A stretch of DNA of 64,000 nt, taken from positions 1,984,001 to 2,048,000 of the forward strand of contig NZ_JAGTWO010000004.1 in NCBI RefSeq assembly GCF_018842675.1. The letters run 5' to 3'. Origin of the DNA: Candidatus Pantoea bituminis (lineage in GTDB: Bacteria; Pseudomonadota; Gammaproteobacteria; Enterobacterales; Enterobacteriaceae). Every line of letters starts with the position of its first letter. The first letter of the stretch is position 1. A program made the position numbers and the translations under genes. Under the pieces are notes generated by a model. The model was not told the DNA's origin and made no database searches. It worked only from the letters and a program-made list of their open reading frames with translations. Of this stretch, positions 21,537-32,360 are shown piece after piece.

Positions 21537-21548
21537 TTCGAGGCCGTT

Positions 21549-24500
21549 ATGGACTTTTCCCGTTTTTATTGATCGGCCGATTTTTGCCGCCGTGCTGTCG
21601 ATTCTGATTTTCGTGACCGGCGCTATTTCAATTCCGCTGTTACCGATCAGCGAATATCCCGATGTGGTGCCGCCAAGCGTGCAGGTTCGTGCTGAATATC
21701 CCGGCGCCAACCCCAAAGTGATTGCCGATTCAGTGGCCACGCCGCCTGAGGAAGCAATTAATGGCGTTGAGAACATGATGTACATGAAATCGGTTGCCGG
21801 CTCCGATGGCGTGCTGGTCACAACCGTGACCTTCCGCCCGGGCACCGATCCCGATCAGGCGCAGGTTCAGGTGCAGAACCGTGTGGCGCAGGCTGAAGCG
21901 CGCTTACCGGAAGATGTACGCCGCCTGGGTATCACGACACAGAAGCAGTCGCCGACGTTGACGTTGGTGGTGCACATGTTCTCGCCGAACAGCACCTACG
22001 ATTCGCTCTATTTGCGCAACTACGCAACCTTAAAAGTGAAAGATGAGCTGGCGCGTCTGCCGGGCGTAGGCCAGATCCAGATTTTTGGTGCAGGCGAATA
22101 TGCGATGCGCGTCTGGCTTGATCCCAACAAAGTGGCCGCACGCGGCTTAACCGCATCGGACGTGATTACCGCGATGCAGGAACAGAACGTGCAGGTTTCT
22201 GCCGGTCAGCTTGGCGCGGAACCATTGAAAAAACAAAGCGATTTTCTGTTGTCGATCAACACGCAAGGCCGACTGGAAAGCGAACAGCAATTTGGCGACA
22301 TCATTCTGAAAACCTCAGATGAGGGTTCGCTGGTGAGACTGCGTGACGTGGCGCGCATCGAAATGGGTTCAGGCAGTTATGCCTTGCGTTCACAGCTCAA
22401 CAACAAAGATGCCGTCGGTATTGGTATCTTCCAGGCACCCGGCGCGAATGCCATTGACCTCTCAAATGCGGTACGTGCCAAAATGGATGAACTGGCCACC
22501 CGCTTTCCCAACGACGTGAAATGGGCTGCCCCCTACGATCCGACTGTATTCGTGCGGGACTCAATCAAAGCGGTGGTCAAAACGCTGCTGGAAGCGGTGG
22601 TGCTGGTGGTGCTGGTGGTGATTCTGTTCCTGCAAACCTGGCGTGCGTCGATCATCCCTTTACTGGCGGTGCCGGTTTCAGTGGTCGGTACGTTTAGCGT
22701 GCTTTACCTGCTGGGTTTCTCCCTCAATACCTTGAGTCTGTTCGGGCTGGTTCTGGCGATAGGCATCGTGGTTGATGATGCGATTGTGGTCGTAGAGAAC
22801 GTAGAACGAAATATTGAGATGGGATTGTCGCCCAAAGCGGCAGCGCATCAGGCGATGCGTGAAGTCTCTGGACCCATTATCGCTATTGCTTTGGTGCTGT
22901 GTGCGGTGTTTGTCCCGATGGCGTTTTTGTCGGGCGTGACCGGGCAATTCTATAAGCAGTTTGCGGTTACCATTGCGATTTCCACCGTGATCTCCGCCAT
23001 TAACTCGCTCACGCTATCACCCGCACTGGCGGCCATGCTGTTGAAGGATCATCATGCGCCAAAAGATATGCCAACGCGCCTGATTGATCGCCTGTTTGGC
23101 TGGCTGTTCCGTCCCTTTAACCGATTTTTCCAGCGCAGTGCGCACGGTTATGAGTCGATGGTGGGCAAAACGTTGCGACGTCGCGGCGCGGTCTTTGCGG
23201 TATATGTGCTGTTGCTGGCGGGCGCGGGCTGGATGTTCCACAGCGTGCCGGGGGATTCATTCCCACCCAGGATAAGTTGTACCTGATTGGCGGCGTGAAA
23301 ATGCCAGAGGGTTCATCGCTGGCGCGCACCGATGCCGTGATTCGTAAAATGAGCGAAATCGGTATGCAAACCGAGGGCGTGGCGTATGCAGTGGCCTTCC
23401 CCGGCCTGAACGCGTTGCAGTTCACCAACACGCCCAACAGCGGCACGGTGTTCTTTGGTTTAAAACCCTTTGATCAACGCAAGCACAGCGCGGCGGAAAT
23501 CAACGCAGAGATCAATGCGAAGATTGCCCAGATACAGCAAGGATTTGGCTTTTCGATTATGCCGCCACCAATTTTGGGTCTGGGGCAAGGATCGGGTTAT
23601 TCGCTCTATGTGCAGGATCGCGCGGGTTTAGGCTACGGGGCATTGCAAACCGCAATTAATACGCTTTCCGGCGCGGTAATGCAGACGCCAGGCATGCAGT
23701 TCCCGATCTCATCTTACCAGGCAAATGTACCGCAGCTGGATGTGAAAGTGGACCGCGATAAAGCCAAAGCGCAAGGCGTGTCGCTGACGGAGCTATTCAG
23801 CACGCTACAAACCTATTTAGGTTCATCCTACGTCAACGACTTCAACCGATTTGGCCGCACCTGGCGAGTCATGGCGCAAGCCGATGGCGATTTCCGCGAC
23901 AGCGTAGAGGACATTTCCAACCTGCGTACCCGCAACGATCGCGGCGAAATGGTGCCGATTGGTAGCATGGTCAATATCACCACCAGTTACGGGCCCGATC
24001 CGGTGATTCGCTATAACGGCTATCCGGCGGCGGATTTGATTGGTGATGCCGATCCGCGGGTGCTTTCTTCGGCGCAGGCGATGGCGCAACTGGAAACGAT
24101 GTCCGATCAGCTGTTACCAAATGGCATGAATATCGAATGGACCGATCTGAGTTATCAGCAATCCACTCAAGGCAACGCCGCATTGATTGTGTTCCCGGTT
24201 GCCGTTCTGCTGGCGTTTTTGGTGCTTGCCGCCCTTTACGAAAGCTGGACGTTACCACTGGCGGTGATCCTGATTGTGCCGATTACCATGCTTTCGGCGC
24301 TGGTGGGCGTTTGGTTAACCGGCGGTGATAACAACGTATTTGTTCAGGTCGGATTAGTGGTGTTGATGGGGCTGGCGTGTAAGAACGCCATTCTGATTGT
24401 GGAGTTTGCCCGCGAACTGGAAATCCAGGGCAAAGGGATCGTGGAATCTGCGCTGGAGGCGTGTCGTCTGCGTTTACGCCCTATCGTGATGACATCGATT

Positions 24501-24698
24501 GCCTTTATTGCTGGCACCATTCCACTGATATTAGGCGAAGGTGCCGGAGCAGAAGTACGCGGTGTTACCGGGATTACCGTGTTCGCTGGGATGCTCGGCG
24601 TCACACTGTTTGGTCTGTTCCTGACGCCCGTATTCTATGTCACTCTGCGTAAATGGGTGACTCGTAAGGCACCGAAAGAAACGTTGCAACCGGCGTGA
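21549..24698 (+). CDS. oqxB: OqxB, RND multidrug efflux transporter (two apparent frameshifts)
   Basis: Restored length 1050 residues, exactly that of Klebsiella OqxB. It starts ATGGACTTTTCCCG; the frame fails at a T run (21563-21567, five T where MDFSRFFIDRP needs seven) and again at a G run (23250-23254, five G where VPGGFIPTQDK needs six). Twelve transmembrane helices and two large periplasmic loops are present; the TM4 motif LAIGIVVDDAIVVVENVER carries the proton-relay Asp pair. The inner-membrane proton antiporter exports quinolones, quinoxalines, chloramphenicol and nitrofurantoin in Klebsiella; range here is inferred. Confidence 0.92.
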
Positions 24699-24704
24699 TG
24701 TGAC

Positions 24705-24736
24705 TAAAAAAGGCAATCTTCGGATTGCCTTTTTTT
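24705..24736 (+). terminator. Intrinsic terminator of oqxAB
   Basis: AGGCAATC / GATTGCCT stem with a TTCG tetraloop, flanked by A6 and T7, begins 12 bp after the oqxB stop. It is symmetric enough to act in both directions. Confidence 0.92.
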
Positions 24737-24793
24737 GGAAAAAGATTGAGCGTCGTTTTTTAAAACAGGCTTAAAGCACGAAAACCGGGACAG

Positions 24794-24817
24794 AAAAAAG
24801 CCGCATCAGCGGCTTTT
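24794..24817 (-). terminator. Intrinsic terminator overlapping the oqxR stop codon
   Basis: On the minus strand AAAAGCCGC / GCGGCTTTT pairs across the loop TGAT and runs into six T. The oqxR stop codon TGA (24808-24806) forms the loop, so the hairpin stem includes the last codons of the gene. Confidence 0.85.
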
Positions 24818-25294
24818 CTTACAGAAGTCTTCGACCTCATCGGGTTCAGGCACAGCGGTACAGTTGCTGGTGTCGCGTTTCTTTAGCTCATTGAGCGCAT
24901 CGGCGACGGTACGTTTAGCTAACACATCCAGCGACGCCTGCTCGGCTTCGTCTGCGATGGATTTGAAGTACCAGCAAAGGTTAGCGCTGACCAGACAACG
25001 TGGTGCGACATCAGGGCGCGATGCCCAGATTTTCTTGTCTTCAATCACAGAGACATAGATGTCACGTAGCGTGATGTCTGCAGCAGCACGCCCCAGATGA
25101 ATCGAACCGGTTCTGCCTAACGTCGAGACGATAATACCGTCACGTGTTAAAGGAACCATCAGTTTGCGTATAAAGCTGGGATTGGCTTCAAGGCCATAAG
25201 CCAGAACTGCGCTGGTTGAGCGTTTTCCCATTTGCTCCGCCATCGCTACGCTAAGAACCATTTGCAAAGCTGTCGGGAAGCGGTAATCAAGCAT
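24806..25294 (-). CDS. oqxR: Rrf2-family regulator, OqxR position
   Basis: 162 residues from the ATG at 25294 (MLDYRFPTALQMVLSVA), although the frame is open 48 codons upstream; GGATAAAGAA precedes the chosen start. The winged helix includes STSAVLAYGLEANPSFIRKLMVPLTRDGIIVSTLGRTGSIHLGRAA. Two Cys in the C-terminal half (about residues 105-115 and the tail) are not in the Fe-S pattern of IscR/NsrR. The position after oqxAB is that of oqxR in Klebsiella, a repressor of the pump whose loss causes overexpression; function is inferred from position and family. Confidence 0.82.
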   Translation of the reverse strand: MLDYRFPTALQMVLSVAMAEQMGKRSTSAVLAYGLEANPSFIRKLMVPLTRDGIIVSTLGRTGSIHLGRAAADITLRDIYVSVIEDKKIWASRPDVAPRCLVSANLCWYFKSIADEAEQASLDVLAKRTVADALNELKKRDTSNCTAVPEPDEVEDFCKKSR

Positions 25295-25484
25295 TTCTTT
25301 ATCCTGAGTTGCGGTGCATCTTATTGTTTTATTGCCGCATAAGTGAACACTGAATGAGCAATAAATATAACAAACACTGTTGCTTTTTTGAAGCAAGGCC
25401 ACAGCGACAAGGCACGTATTCACCAAAGCCCGCAGCACGATAGCACAAGGTGCTTAGCCTGCTAACTGCCAAATTGTTCTGGCG

Positions 25485-26665
25485 TTAGTTTATCGCTGCC
25501 GTAGGTGCGGGAAGCCTTTGTTTTAGCAGCATGACCAATAACACGTTAATGATTGCCAGGACGCAAAGCAACCCTAGCGTGGCGGGTGCGCCCAGGGTTT
25601 CGAACACATAACCCCTACCAGCGGTGTGAGTGCCTGACCAATCAACGCCGGGCGCGCCATCCGCCCGACGACAATTGCATAGGCTTCCGGTTTGACCATC
25701 GCCAGCGGTAAAGTTCCCCGCACGATGGCACGTAATCCATTTCCGGCACCGTAAAGCACCATGCTGAGCAAGGCCATGTGGGGAAAGCAGGCTAATAGCA
25801 GCAAGCCGATCGCCACTAATCCCACCGAAAAAAGGTGGTCCAGATAGGATGCCCACGCTTAAAAGCGATATCAACAATACGCGATCCCACCTGACACGGG
25901 CCCAGAATGGCGCTGATAGCCAACGCCGACGTCAAGCTATGACCGCTGGCCTGCAGCAGGCTGATCAGCTGCACTGAAATCGCCGTCATAATCACCGACG
26001 CAAGCGTGAAAATGGCACACAGCAGCCAAAACAGCGACGGTGCGATGTCGCTGTTAGTCTGCGTTGCGGATTTCGGTTTCAGGTTGCGAACCGGTTTGAC
26101 ATTGGGTAACGCATAAAAGTAGGCAGGTAGAACAGAGAGCAGAAGCATAGCGGCGATGGCAAAGCAGGCGCCACGCCACGCTAGCCAGTGAATAAGCAAC
26201 GCGGTGCCGGGCCAGACGAGTGTGGTGCAAAATCCAGAAATCAGCGTGATGCCGGTGATCGCCGAACGCGCCTGGCCGCCATAACGTGTTCCGAGCGTGG
26301 CAAACAGCGCATCGTATAAACCCATTGCCATGCCAATGCCGATAATGACCCAGGCAAACAGAAACAGCGCCAGTGATTGGCTCAAGCCCATGATCACCAA
26401 GCCTACGGCCATGACTGCCCCACTTAAGGCCAGCAGCAGGCGCCCCCGTTTTGGCAATGATGCGTCCGCTCAGCGGTGCCAGCAATCCTGACACTAAAAT
26501 GCCGGTCGATAATGCGCCGTAAACCCATTGTTGCGACCAACCGGTTTCCGCAACAATGGAATTCGCCATCACCGCCATCAAATAGAACGATCCGCCCCAG
26601 GAAAGTATCTGCACTAAACCCAACGTGATAATGGCGGCCACGCCTGGTTTGTTTGTTTGGTTCAC
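25485..26665 (-). CDS. Major facilitator superfamily transporter (three apparent frameshifts)
   Basis: Fragments in all three minus frames join into one 394-residue, 12-helix MFS protein, from the GTG at 26665 (NQTNKPGVAAIITLGLVQIL) to AAIN at 25485. Breaks: C/G run 26443-26447 (near SGRIIAKTG / RLLLALSG), A/T run 25828-25833 (expected TTFFSVGLVAIG) and C/G run 25612-25615 (expected LVGGYVFETLGAPATLG). The repeated helices and the sequence GRLLLALSGAVMAVGLVIMG mark the MFS N-domain. It stands alone on the strand. Substrate unknown. No good ribosome binding site is seen, so the start is tentative. Confidence 0.75.
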
Positions 26666-26799
26666 AACTGAAATCCGTTAGCTGGCAAAGCATTTTTATA
26701 ACATGTTCTGGGATAAGGAAAAATGGTGCCAGAAGCGAAGCTACCCGCTTTTCTCTGTTTAGCCTGAATGCAGGCACTATTTTAATGAATACTTTAAAA

Positions 26800-26813
26800 G
26801 TATGTTGTAACTA
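26800..26813 (+). promoter_or_regulatory. Ter site, identical core to E. coli TerA/TerB
   Basis: GTATGTTGTAACTA equals the 14-bp core of several E. coli Ter sites (consensus GNRNGTTGTAAYKA). It lies 64 bp upstream of the tus ATG in the same orientation as TerB relative to tus in E. coli. Tus bound here would stop forks entering from the left of the window and would overlap the tus promoter region, giving autoregulation. Confidence 0.9.
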
Positions 26814-26852
26814 GAATCACTATTGCGGGGAAATTAACTTCTGCGACAGTAA

Positions 26853-26866
26853 GGATGTTGTAATTA
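26853..26866 (+). promoter_or_regulatory. Second Ter-like site merging with the tus ribosome binding site
   Basis: GGATGTTGTAATTA fits the degenerate Ter consensus GNRNGTTGTAAYKA at every position and differs from E. coli TerC/TerG cores only in C-to-T after GTTGTAA. It is in the same orientation as the first site, 53 bp away, and its last bases run into the Shine-Dalgarno TAAGGAGG of tus. Confidence 0.72.
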
Positions 26867-26877
26867 AGGAGGCGAAT

Positions 26878-27807
26878 ATGGCGCGCTACGACTTAGTGGC
26901 AGATTTACACCAGTGCGTAAATGATTTAGAACGGGCGCTTGGCCGCCTGAGAGCGACCCTTGAATCCCAACCGTTGCTGATTGCACGCGTATTTAGCCTG
27001 CCGCCAATTGAAAAAGGCCGCGAGCATGATCCCATTACGCAAATTGAAGTTGAGCAACATCTGGGAGAAGCCGCGCGCGACATGGCGTTGAATCATTATT
27101 GTCGCCTGTTCATGCAGCATCAGTCGGAAAAACTCAGTACCAAAGCAGCGGTGCGCCTGCCGGGGGCGATTTGCATTGAATGCGATGACGCGATGGAGCA
27201 GGCGATCACTGCGCAAGTTGATGAGGTGAATCAGCTGAAAGCGCTGCTGGAAAAACTGATCACCGTTGATTCGGGTTTACCAAGTGAAGCGCGCTTCGAA
27301 TTCGTCCACCACCATTTTCGCGGATTGATTACATTAAACGCTTACCGCACCGTTTCTTTACTGCAAGCGCCAGACAGCCTACGTTTTGGCTGGGCGAACA
27401 AACATGTGATCAAGAATGTAACGCGCGAAGAAATCATGGAAAAGTTGGATAAAAGCCTCAAGGCTGGACGTTCGCAAGCACCGTGGTCGCGCGAACAGTG
27501 GGCGCAAAAAGTTCAGGAGGAGTTGGAAAGCGTGCGGGCATTACCCACATCCGCTCGCTTGAAAATCAAGCGCCCGGTAAAAGTACAGCCTATTGCGCGT
27601 GTTTGGCGTGCCGATGAGAAGAAACAAACTCAGCTTGCCTGCCCTTCGCCGATTTTGGTGTTATGCCGCGATCGCACACAGGTGCCTGTGCTGGGTGAGC
27701 TGCTGAATTATGATGCGGATAACATCGCTTACCGCCATAAACCCGCCGCTGAACAGCTCTATTTGCTGATTCCCCGCCTGCATCTTTGGGTGGATGTGCC
27801 GGTTTAG
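26878..27807 (+). CDS. tus: Tus, replication terminus site-binding protein
   Basis: 309 residues, the E. coli length. N-terminus MARYDLVADLHQCVNDLERALGRL, then FVHHHFRGLITLNAYRTVSL with the I/F/H region at the non-permissive face, FGWANKHVIKN and RPVKVQPIARVWRADEK of the DNA-binding beta strands match Tus. The ATG at 26878 has a strong TAAGGAGG 5-7 nt upstream. Tus binds Ter DNA as a monomer and blocks DnaB helicase from one side, trapping replication forks in the terminus. It neighbours fumC as in E. coli. Confidence 0.95.
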   Translation: MARYDLVADLHQCVNDLERALGRLRATLESQPLLIARVFSLPPIEKGREHDPITQIEVEQHLGEAARDMALNHYCRLFMQHQSEKLSTKAAVRLPGAICIECDDAMEQAITAQVDEVNQLKALLEKLITVDSGLPSEARFEFVHHHFRGLITLNAYRTVSLLQAPDSLRFGWANKHVIKNVTREEIMEKLDKSLKAGRSQAPWSREQWAQKVQEELESVRALPTSARLKIKRPVKVQPIARVWRADEKKQTQLACPSPILVLCRDRTQVPVLGELLNYDADNIAYRHKPAAEQLYLLIPRLHLWVDVPV

Positions 27808-27824
27808 GCAAATAAAGCCGGACA

Positions 27825-27852
27825 TAAAAAAGGCCAGCATCACGCTGGCCTT
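27825..27852 (-). terminator. Intrinsic terminator of fumC
   Basis: Minus strand: AAGGCCAGC / GCTGGCCTT stem with 5-nt loop followed by a seven-base T tract (27825-27831). It also sits just past the convergent tus stop, where it may help end tus transcripts. Confidence 0.9.
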
Positions 27853-27866
27853 CCCGATTAAAACAC

Positions 27867-29264
27867 TTACTGCTTCATGCTGCCGACCATCTCTTCCGGG
27901 CGAACCCATTCATCGAACTCTTCTTCGGTGAGATAACCGAGTTTCAACGCTGACCCTTTCAGCGTCAGCCCTTCTTTATGGGCCTTCTTAGCAATTTCAG
28001 CCGCTTTGTCGTAACCGATATGCGTATTCAAGGCAGTAACCAGCATCAACGATTCATTCAGTAATTGCTCTATACGCTCACGTACGGGTTCAATCCCGAT
28101 CGCACAGTGATGATTAAAGCTGTCCATGCCATCGGCCAACAGGCGAATCGATTGCAGGAAATTATGAATCACCATCGGGCGGAAGACGTTGAGCTCGAAG
28201 TTACCGGATGCGCCGCCCATGTTAATGGCCACGTCGTTACCCATCACCTGGCAGCACAACATCGTCATCGCTTCACACTGCGTCGGATTCACTTTGCCTG
28301 GCATGATTGAGCTGCCCGGCTCGTTCTCCGGGATAGCAATTTCGCCAATGCCGCAACGCGGGCCCGACGATAACCAGCGCACATCATTGGCAATTTTCAT
28401 CAATGAAGCTGCCAGCCCTTTCAACGCACCGTGCGCATGCACTAAAGCATCACAGGTTGCCAGCGCTTCAAATTTATTGGGTGCGGTGACAAAAGGCTGC
28501 TGCGTTAACTCTGCCAATGCTTTAGCCACGCGAACCGCATATTCCGGGTGCGTATTTAAGCCGGTGCCTACCGCGGTGCCGCCCAACGCCAGCTCGGCAA
28601 CGTGCGGAATGCTCTGCTCGATATGTTTAAGGTTGTGCTCCAGCATCGCCACCCAGCCGGAGATTTCCTGGCCTAGCGTGAGCGGCGTAGCGTCCTGAAG
28701 ATGCGTTCGACCAATCTTCACAATGTCTTTGAAGGCTTCAGACTTTTCACTCAGGGTTTTCTTTAACACATAGATTTGCGGGATCAGCTGCTCACGCAGC
28801 GCAATCACCGCGGCAACGTGCATCGCCGTTGGAAAGACATCATTAGAACTTTGGCTTTTATTTACATCATCATTAGGATGCACTAAACGCGACATGCCGC
28901 GCTCGCCACCGAGGATTTCACTGGCGCGGTTCGCCAGCACTTCATTCATGTTCATATTGGTCTGGGTACCGGAACCGGTTTGCCAGATAGCCAACGGAAA
29001 TTCGTCGCTGTGTTGATCGGCGAGCACTTCGTCTGCAGCTTTAAGGATGGCTTCCGCACGTTCATCCGGGAGCAAGCCCAAATCACGGTTCACGCTGGCA
29101 GCAGCGCGCTTGGTCAATGCCAATGCATGCACCAGCGCGGTTGGCATTTTTTCAGTTGAAATACGAAAGTGTTCCAGCGAGCGCTGAGTCTGCGCGCCCC
29201 ATAACTTATCTGCCGGTACATCGATGGGCCCCATTGAATCTTTTTCAATGCGATTGGCTGCCAT
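27867..29264 (-). CDS. fumC: Class II fumarate hydratase
   Basis: 465 residues. Interconverts fumarate and L-malate in the TCA cycle, as an iron-independent, oxidant-stable homotetramer in the cytosol. Family signatures in order: [65 protein letters not shown], and [16 protein letters not shown], the mobile active-site loop. Lone gene, convergent with tus and divergent from manA with a 187-bp gap. In E. coli the same gene is induced by SoxS; no soxbox was identified here. Confidence 0.97.
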   Translation of the reverse strand: MAANRIEKDSMGPIDVPADKLWGAQTQRSLEHFRISTEKMPTALVHALALTKRAAASVNRDLGLLPDERAEAILKAADEVLADQHSDEFPLAIWQTGSGTQTNMNMNEVLANRASEILGGERGMSRLVHPNDDVNKSQSSNDVFPTAMHVAAVIALREQLIPQIYVLKKTLSEKSEAFKDIVKIGRTHLQDATPLTLGQEISGWVAMLEHNLKHIEQSIPHVAELALGGTAVGTGLNTHPEYAVRVAKALAELTQQPFVTAPNKFEALATCDALVHAHGALKGLAASLMKIANDVRWLSSGPRCGIGEIAIPENEPGSSIMPGKVNPTQCEAMTMLCCQVMGNDVAINMGGASGNFELNVFRPMVIHNFLQSIRLLADGMDSFNHHCAIGIEPVRERIEQLLNESLMLVTALNTHIGYDKAAEIAKKAHKEGLTLKGSALKLGYLTEEEFDEWVRPEEMVGSMKQ

Positions 29265-29451
29265 GAATACGTCTCCTTTAGCACAGTTTTTGGGATTTAA
29301 ACGCCCATAAATTGATCTGGGCGGCCGAGATTCTTACATACAATAATTTAACATTATGCGAGCCTGCCACGCTTATTGCACTTGATATGTATTTTCACTA
29401 ACACTTTCTGCTTTAATAAACACAATAACTTCCCGTGATTAAGGGTAAATG

Positions 29452-30636
29452 ATGCAAAAACTGAACAATTCGCTGCAAAATTACGCTTGGGGCAGCAAAA
29501 CGGCCTTAACAGAACTTTATGGCATCGCTAACCCAAAAGGTTTACCGATGGCGGAAATGTGGATGGGTGCGCATCCCAAAAGCCCTTCAACCGTAGACGA
29601 CCACGGTAAAGTTCGCTCGCTGCGCGACGTAATTGATGCCCATCCAGACGCCATGCTGGGCAATCAGGTGGCTAAGCGCTTTGGTGAACTGCCTTTTCTG
29701 TTTAAGGTTTTGTGTGCTGATCAGCCCCTTTCTATTCAGGTGCATCCCAGTAAAAGCGCTGCTGAAGAGGGATTTTCACGGGAAAATGCTGCGTCTATTC
29801 CGCTGAATGCCGCCGAACGTAACTATAAAGATGCCAACCATAAACCTGAGCTGGTTTACGCCTTAACCCCTTTTCAGGCGATGAACGGTTTTCGCGCTTT
29901 CTCAGAAATGGTTTCTTTGCTGGAGCCCGTTGCGGGCGCGCATCCCCAAATTGCGCATTTTCTTCAGCATCCCGATCAAGAGAATCTTGCAAAATTGTTC
30001 ACCACGCTGCTTTCGCTGCAAGGCGAAGCTAAATCACTGGCGCTTGGCGTACTGAAATCTGCCCTTAATGCCCGCGAAGGCGAACCCTGGCAGACCATCA
30101 AAACCATTGCGCTCGATTACCCAGACGATACCGGCCTGTTTTCTCCTTTACTGCTCAATGTCATTACGCTGCAACCCGGCGAAGCGATGTTCTTGTTTGC
30201 CGAAACGCCTCACGCCTACCTGAAAGGTGTTGCGCTGGAAGTGATGGCGAATTCGGATAACGTGTTGCGCGCGGGTTTAACGCCAAAATACATCGATATC
30301 CCTGAATTGATGGCGAACGTTAAATTCGTCGAGAAACCTGCCGATCAGTTACTGACACAGCCTGAGGAACAGGAGAGTGAATTACGCTTTCCGATTCCGG
30401 TTGATGACTTTGCCTTCGCTATTCATACCTTGAATGCGGTGCCGCAGGCGGTGAGCCAGGAGAGCGCTGCCCTGCTGTTCTGTATTGAAGGTCAGGCAAT
30501 CATCGCTAAAGGCACAGAGCAAGTGGTGCTCCAGCCTGGTGAATCCTGCTTCGTTGCCGCAAATGAGGCACCGATCACAGTGGCCGGAACGGGACGTTTA
30601 GCGCGTGTCTTTAACGACTTACACGGATGCGGCTGA
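29452..30636 (+). CDS. manA: Mannose-6-phosphate isomerase, class I
   Basis: 394 residues from the second of two adjacent ATGs (29449, 29452), giving MQKLNNSLQNYAWGSKTALTELYG as in E. coli ManA. Zinc ligands lie in SIQVHPSK, HKPELVYALTPFQAMNGFR and ETPHAYLKG. The enzyme interconverts fructose-6-phosphate and mannose-6-phosphate, linking mannose use and GDP-mannose/exopolysaccharide supply. Lone gene with its own terminator, then ydgA, the same order as E. coli. Confidence 0.95.
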   Translation: MQKLNNSLQNYAWGSKTALTELYGIANPKGLPMAEMWMGAHPKSPSTVDDHGKVRSLRDVIDAHPDAMLGNQVAKRFGELPFLFKVLCADQPLSIQVHPSKSAAEEGFSRENAASIPLNAAERNYKDANHKPELVYALTPFQAMNGFRAFSEMVSLLEPVAGAHPQIAHFLQHPDQENLAKLFTTLLSLQGEAKSLALGVLKSALNAREGEPWQTIKTIALDYPDDTGLFSPLLLNVITLQPGEAMFLFAETPHAYLKGVALEVMANSDNVLRAGLTPKYIDIPELMANVKFVEKPADQLLTQPEEQESELRFPIPVDDFAFAIHTLNAVPQAVSQESAALLFCIEGQAIIAKGTEQVVLQPGESCFVAANEAPITVAGTGRLARVFNDLHGCG

Positions 30637-30678
30637 CGTTTTGGCGCTTAACTGCTATTATTTCAACCTATTAGCTAA

Positions 30679-30700
30679 ATAACGCCTGCGGGCGTTTTTT
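30679..30700 (+). terminator. Intrinsic terminator of manA
   Basis: AACGCC / GGCGTT stem with TGCG loop and a T6 tract, 44 bp after the manA stop. Confidence 0.85.
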
Positions 30701-30760
30701 CTTCACGCGCCGAACACGATCAGCGGCGTAGGCGGACTCAAGGATAAGGACGACTCAGCA

Positions 30761-32260
30761 ATGAAAAAGACCAACGTTGCCGTGGGTGTGATTGTAGCAC
30801 TGGGCGTAATCTGGACCGGCGCAGCCTGGTTCACTGGCAAGCAGCTCGAAACGCACATGGATCAACTGGTGCAAAACGCCAACACCCAGTTGAACGCTTA
30901 CGCACCCAATAGCCGACTGAAGATTAGCTATCAAGATTATCAGCGTGGCGTCTTCAGCAGTCAGACCAAACTGGTGATTCAGGCGACATCGCAAACGGAA
31001 GACAATGCTTTGCTGAAGCCGGGTCAAAGCATCGTATTGAATGAAAACATCAGCCACGGCCCTTTCCCGTTTGCCCAGTTAAAACACTTCAATCTTATTC
31101 CGAGCATGGCGTCGGTACATACCGAACTGGCTAATACCGATGCGGTGAAAAAGCTGTTTGAGTTGACCAACAATCAGTCTCTGATCAACGCGGAGACGCG
31201 CATCGGTTACAGCGGTGCTACCGACACCGCGCTGAAAATCCTGCCTATTGATTATCAAAATGCGCAAACCGGTGAACGTGCTGCAACGAATGGCGGCGTG
31301 CTTAACGTCAGCGCTGACAGCAAGGGCGATAAAGTGTCACTGGATAGCGATATCGGTAGCGTTGCGTTAACCAGCAAAAATGAGATGGGCCAGCCGGTGC
31401 TGTTCACGCTGAATGGCTTAAAAGTCAGTGGTAACACTCATCTTAGCCCGGAAGGTGTGCGCATCGGCGATCAGGCTATTGAAGTTGAAAAGGTCAATGC
31501 CAGCATTAATGGACAAGATGCATTAACACTGCAAAAACTGAAAGGCACTTCCTCCTTTGATAATCAGTCTGGAAAAATCGGTGGCAATATCGATTATCAC
31601 GTCGACAGCATCCAGCTTCAGCAGCAAGATTTTGGCGAAGCCACGCTGAAAATGAAGCTGTCGCAGTTTGACGCGCAGGCAGTTAAGACCTTCTCTGATA
31701 ATTACAATGCGCAAATGCAGGATCTGCTTAACCAACAAGGCCTGGCGGATGATCCTATCCGTTATCAAGCGGGCGTTCACACCATTCTGCTGAACAACCT
31801 ACCGACGCTGTTGAAGGGCTCGCCAGCCATCAGCATCGCGCCGTTGAGTTGGAAGAATGAGAAAGGCGAAAGCAGCTTTAATCTGACCGCTAACTTTAAC
31901 GATCCGGCAACCGTGACGGGTGAACCACAGAGCCTGAGCGCCATGGTTAATCGTGTATTGAAAACGCTCGACACCAAGCTGAACATTAATATGCCAATGG
32001 CTACCGAAACCATGCGCCATGTTGGGCTGGCAGAAGGATATCAGGCAGATGAGGCGCAGAAACTGGCCGATCAGCAGGTCAAAGGTTTAGCGGCAATGGG
32101 ACAGATGTTCCGTCTGACGCAGCAGCAGGATGATAATATTATTACCAGTCTGCAATATGCTAATGGTCAGGTTAATATGAATGGCGACAAAATGACGCTG
32201 GAGCAGTTTTTGTCTCGTTATATGCTCGGTATGCCAACCAATGAAGGCATGCCACAATAA
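30761..32260 (+). CDS. ydgA: YdgA family protein (DUF945)
   Basis: 499 residues. It begins with a basic N-terminus and one hydrophobic segment (MKKTNVAVGVIVALGVIWTGAAWF), a signal anchor that should place the rest in the periplasm. The body matches the YdgA/DUF945 pattern: YQDYQRGVFSSQTKLVIQ, ISHGPFPFAQLKHFNLIPSMASVHTEL, INGQDALTLQKLKGTSSF. The gene follows manA as in E. coli. E. coli YdgA has been linked to swarming and envelope functions, but no biochemical activity is established. AGGAT precedes the ATG. Confidence 0.88.
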   Translation: MKKTNVAVGVIVALGVIWTGAAWFTGKQLETHMDQLVQNANTQLNAYAPNSRLKISYQDYQRGVFSSQTKLVIQATSQTEDNALLKPGQSIVLNENISHGPFPFAQLKHFNLIPSMASVHTELANTDAVKKLFELTNNQSLINAETRIGYSGATDTALKILPIDYQNAQTGERAATNGGVLNVSADSKGDKVSLDSDIGSVALTSKNEMGQPVLFTLNGLKVSGNTHLSPEGVRIGDQAIEVEKVNASINGQDALTLQKLKGTSSFDNQSGKIGGNIDYHVDSIQLQQQDFGEATLKMKLSQFDAQAVKTFSDNYNAQMQDLLNQQGLADDPIRYQAGVHTILLNNLPTLLKGSPAISIAPLSWKNEKGESSFNLTANFNDPATVTGEPQSLSAMVNRVLKTLDTKLNINMPMATETMRHVGLAEGYQADEAQKLADQQVKGLAAMGQMFRLTQQQDDNIITSLQYANGQVNMNGDKMTLEQFLSRYMLGMPTNEGMPQ

Positions 32261-32289
32261 AATTTCGCTATTTAGCGTGAATGAATAAC

Positions 32290-32322
32290 AATGCCGACCC
32301 TGAAAGGGGCCGGCATTTTTTT
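32290..32322 (+). terminator. Intrinsic terminator of ydgA
   Basis: AATGCCG / CGGCATT stem (inner CCC-GGG pairing extends it) followed by T7, 30 bp after the ydgA stop. Confidence 0.9.
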
Positions 32323-32360
32323 ATGCTTTCACTGACGTTTGGTCGGCGACGTTTAATTTA

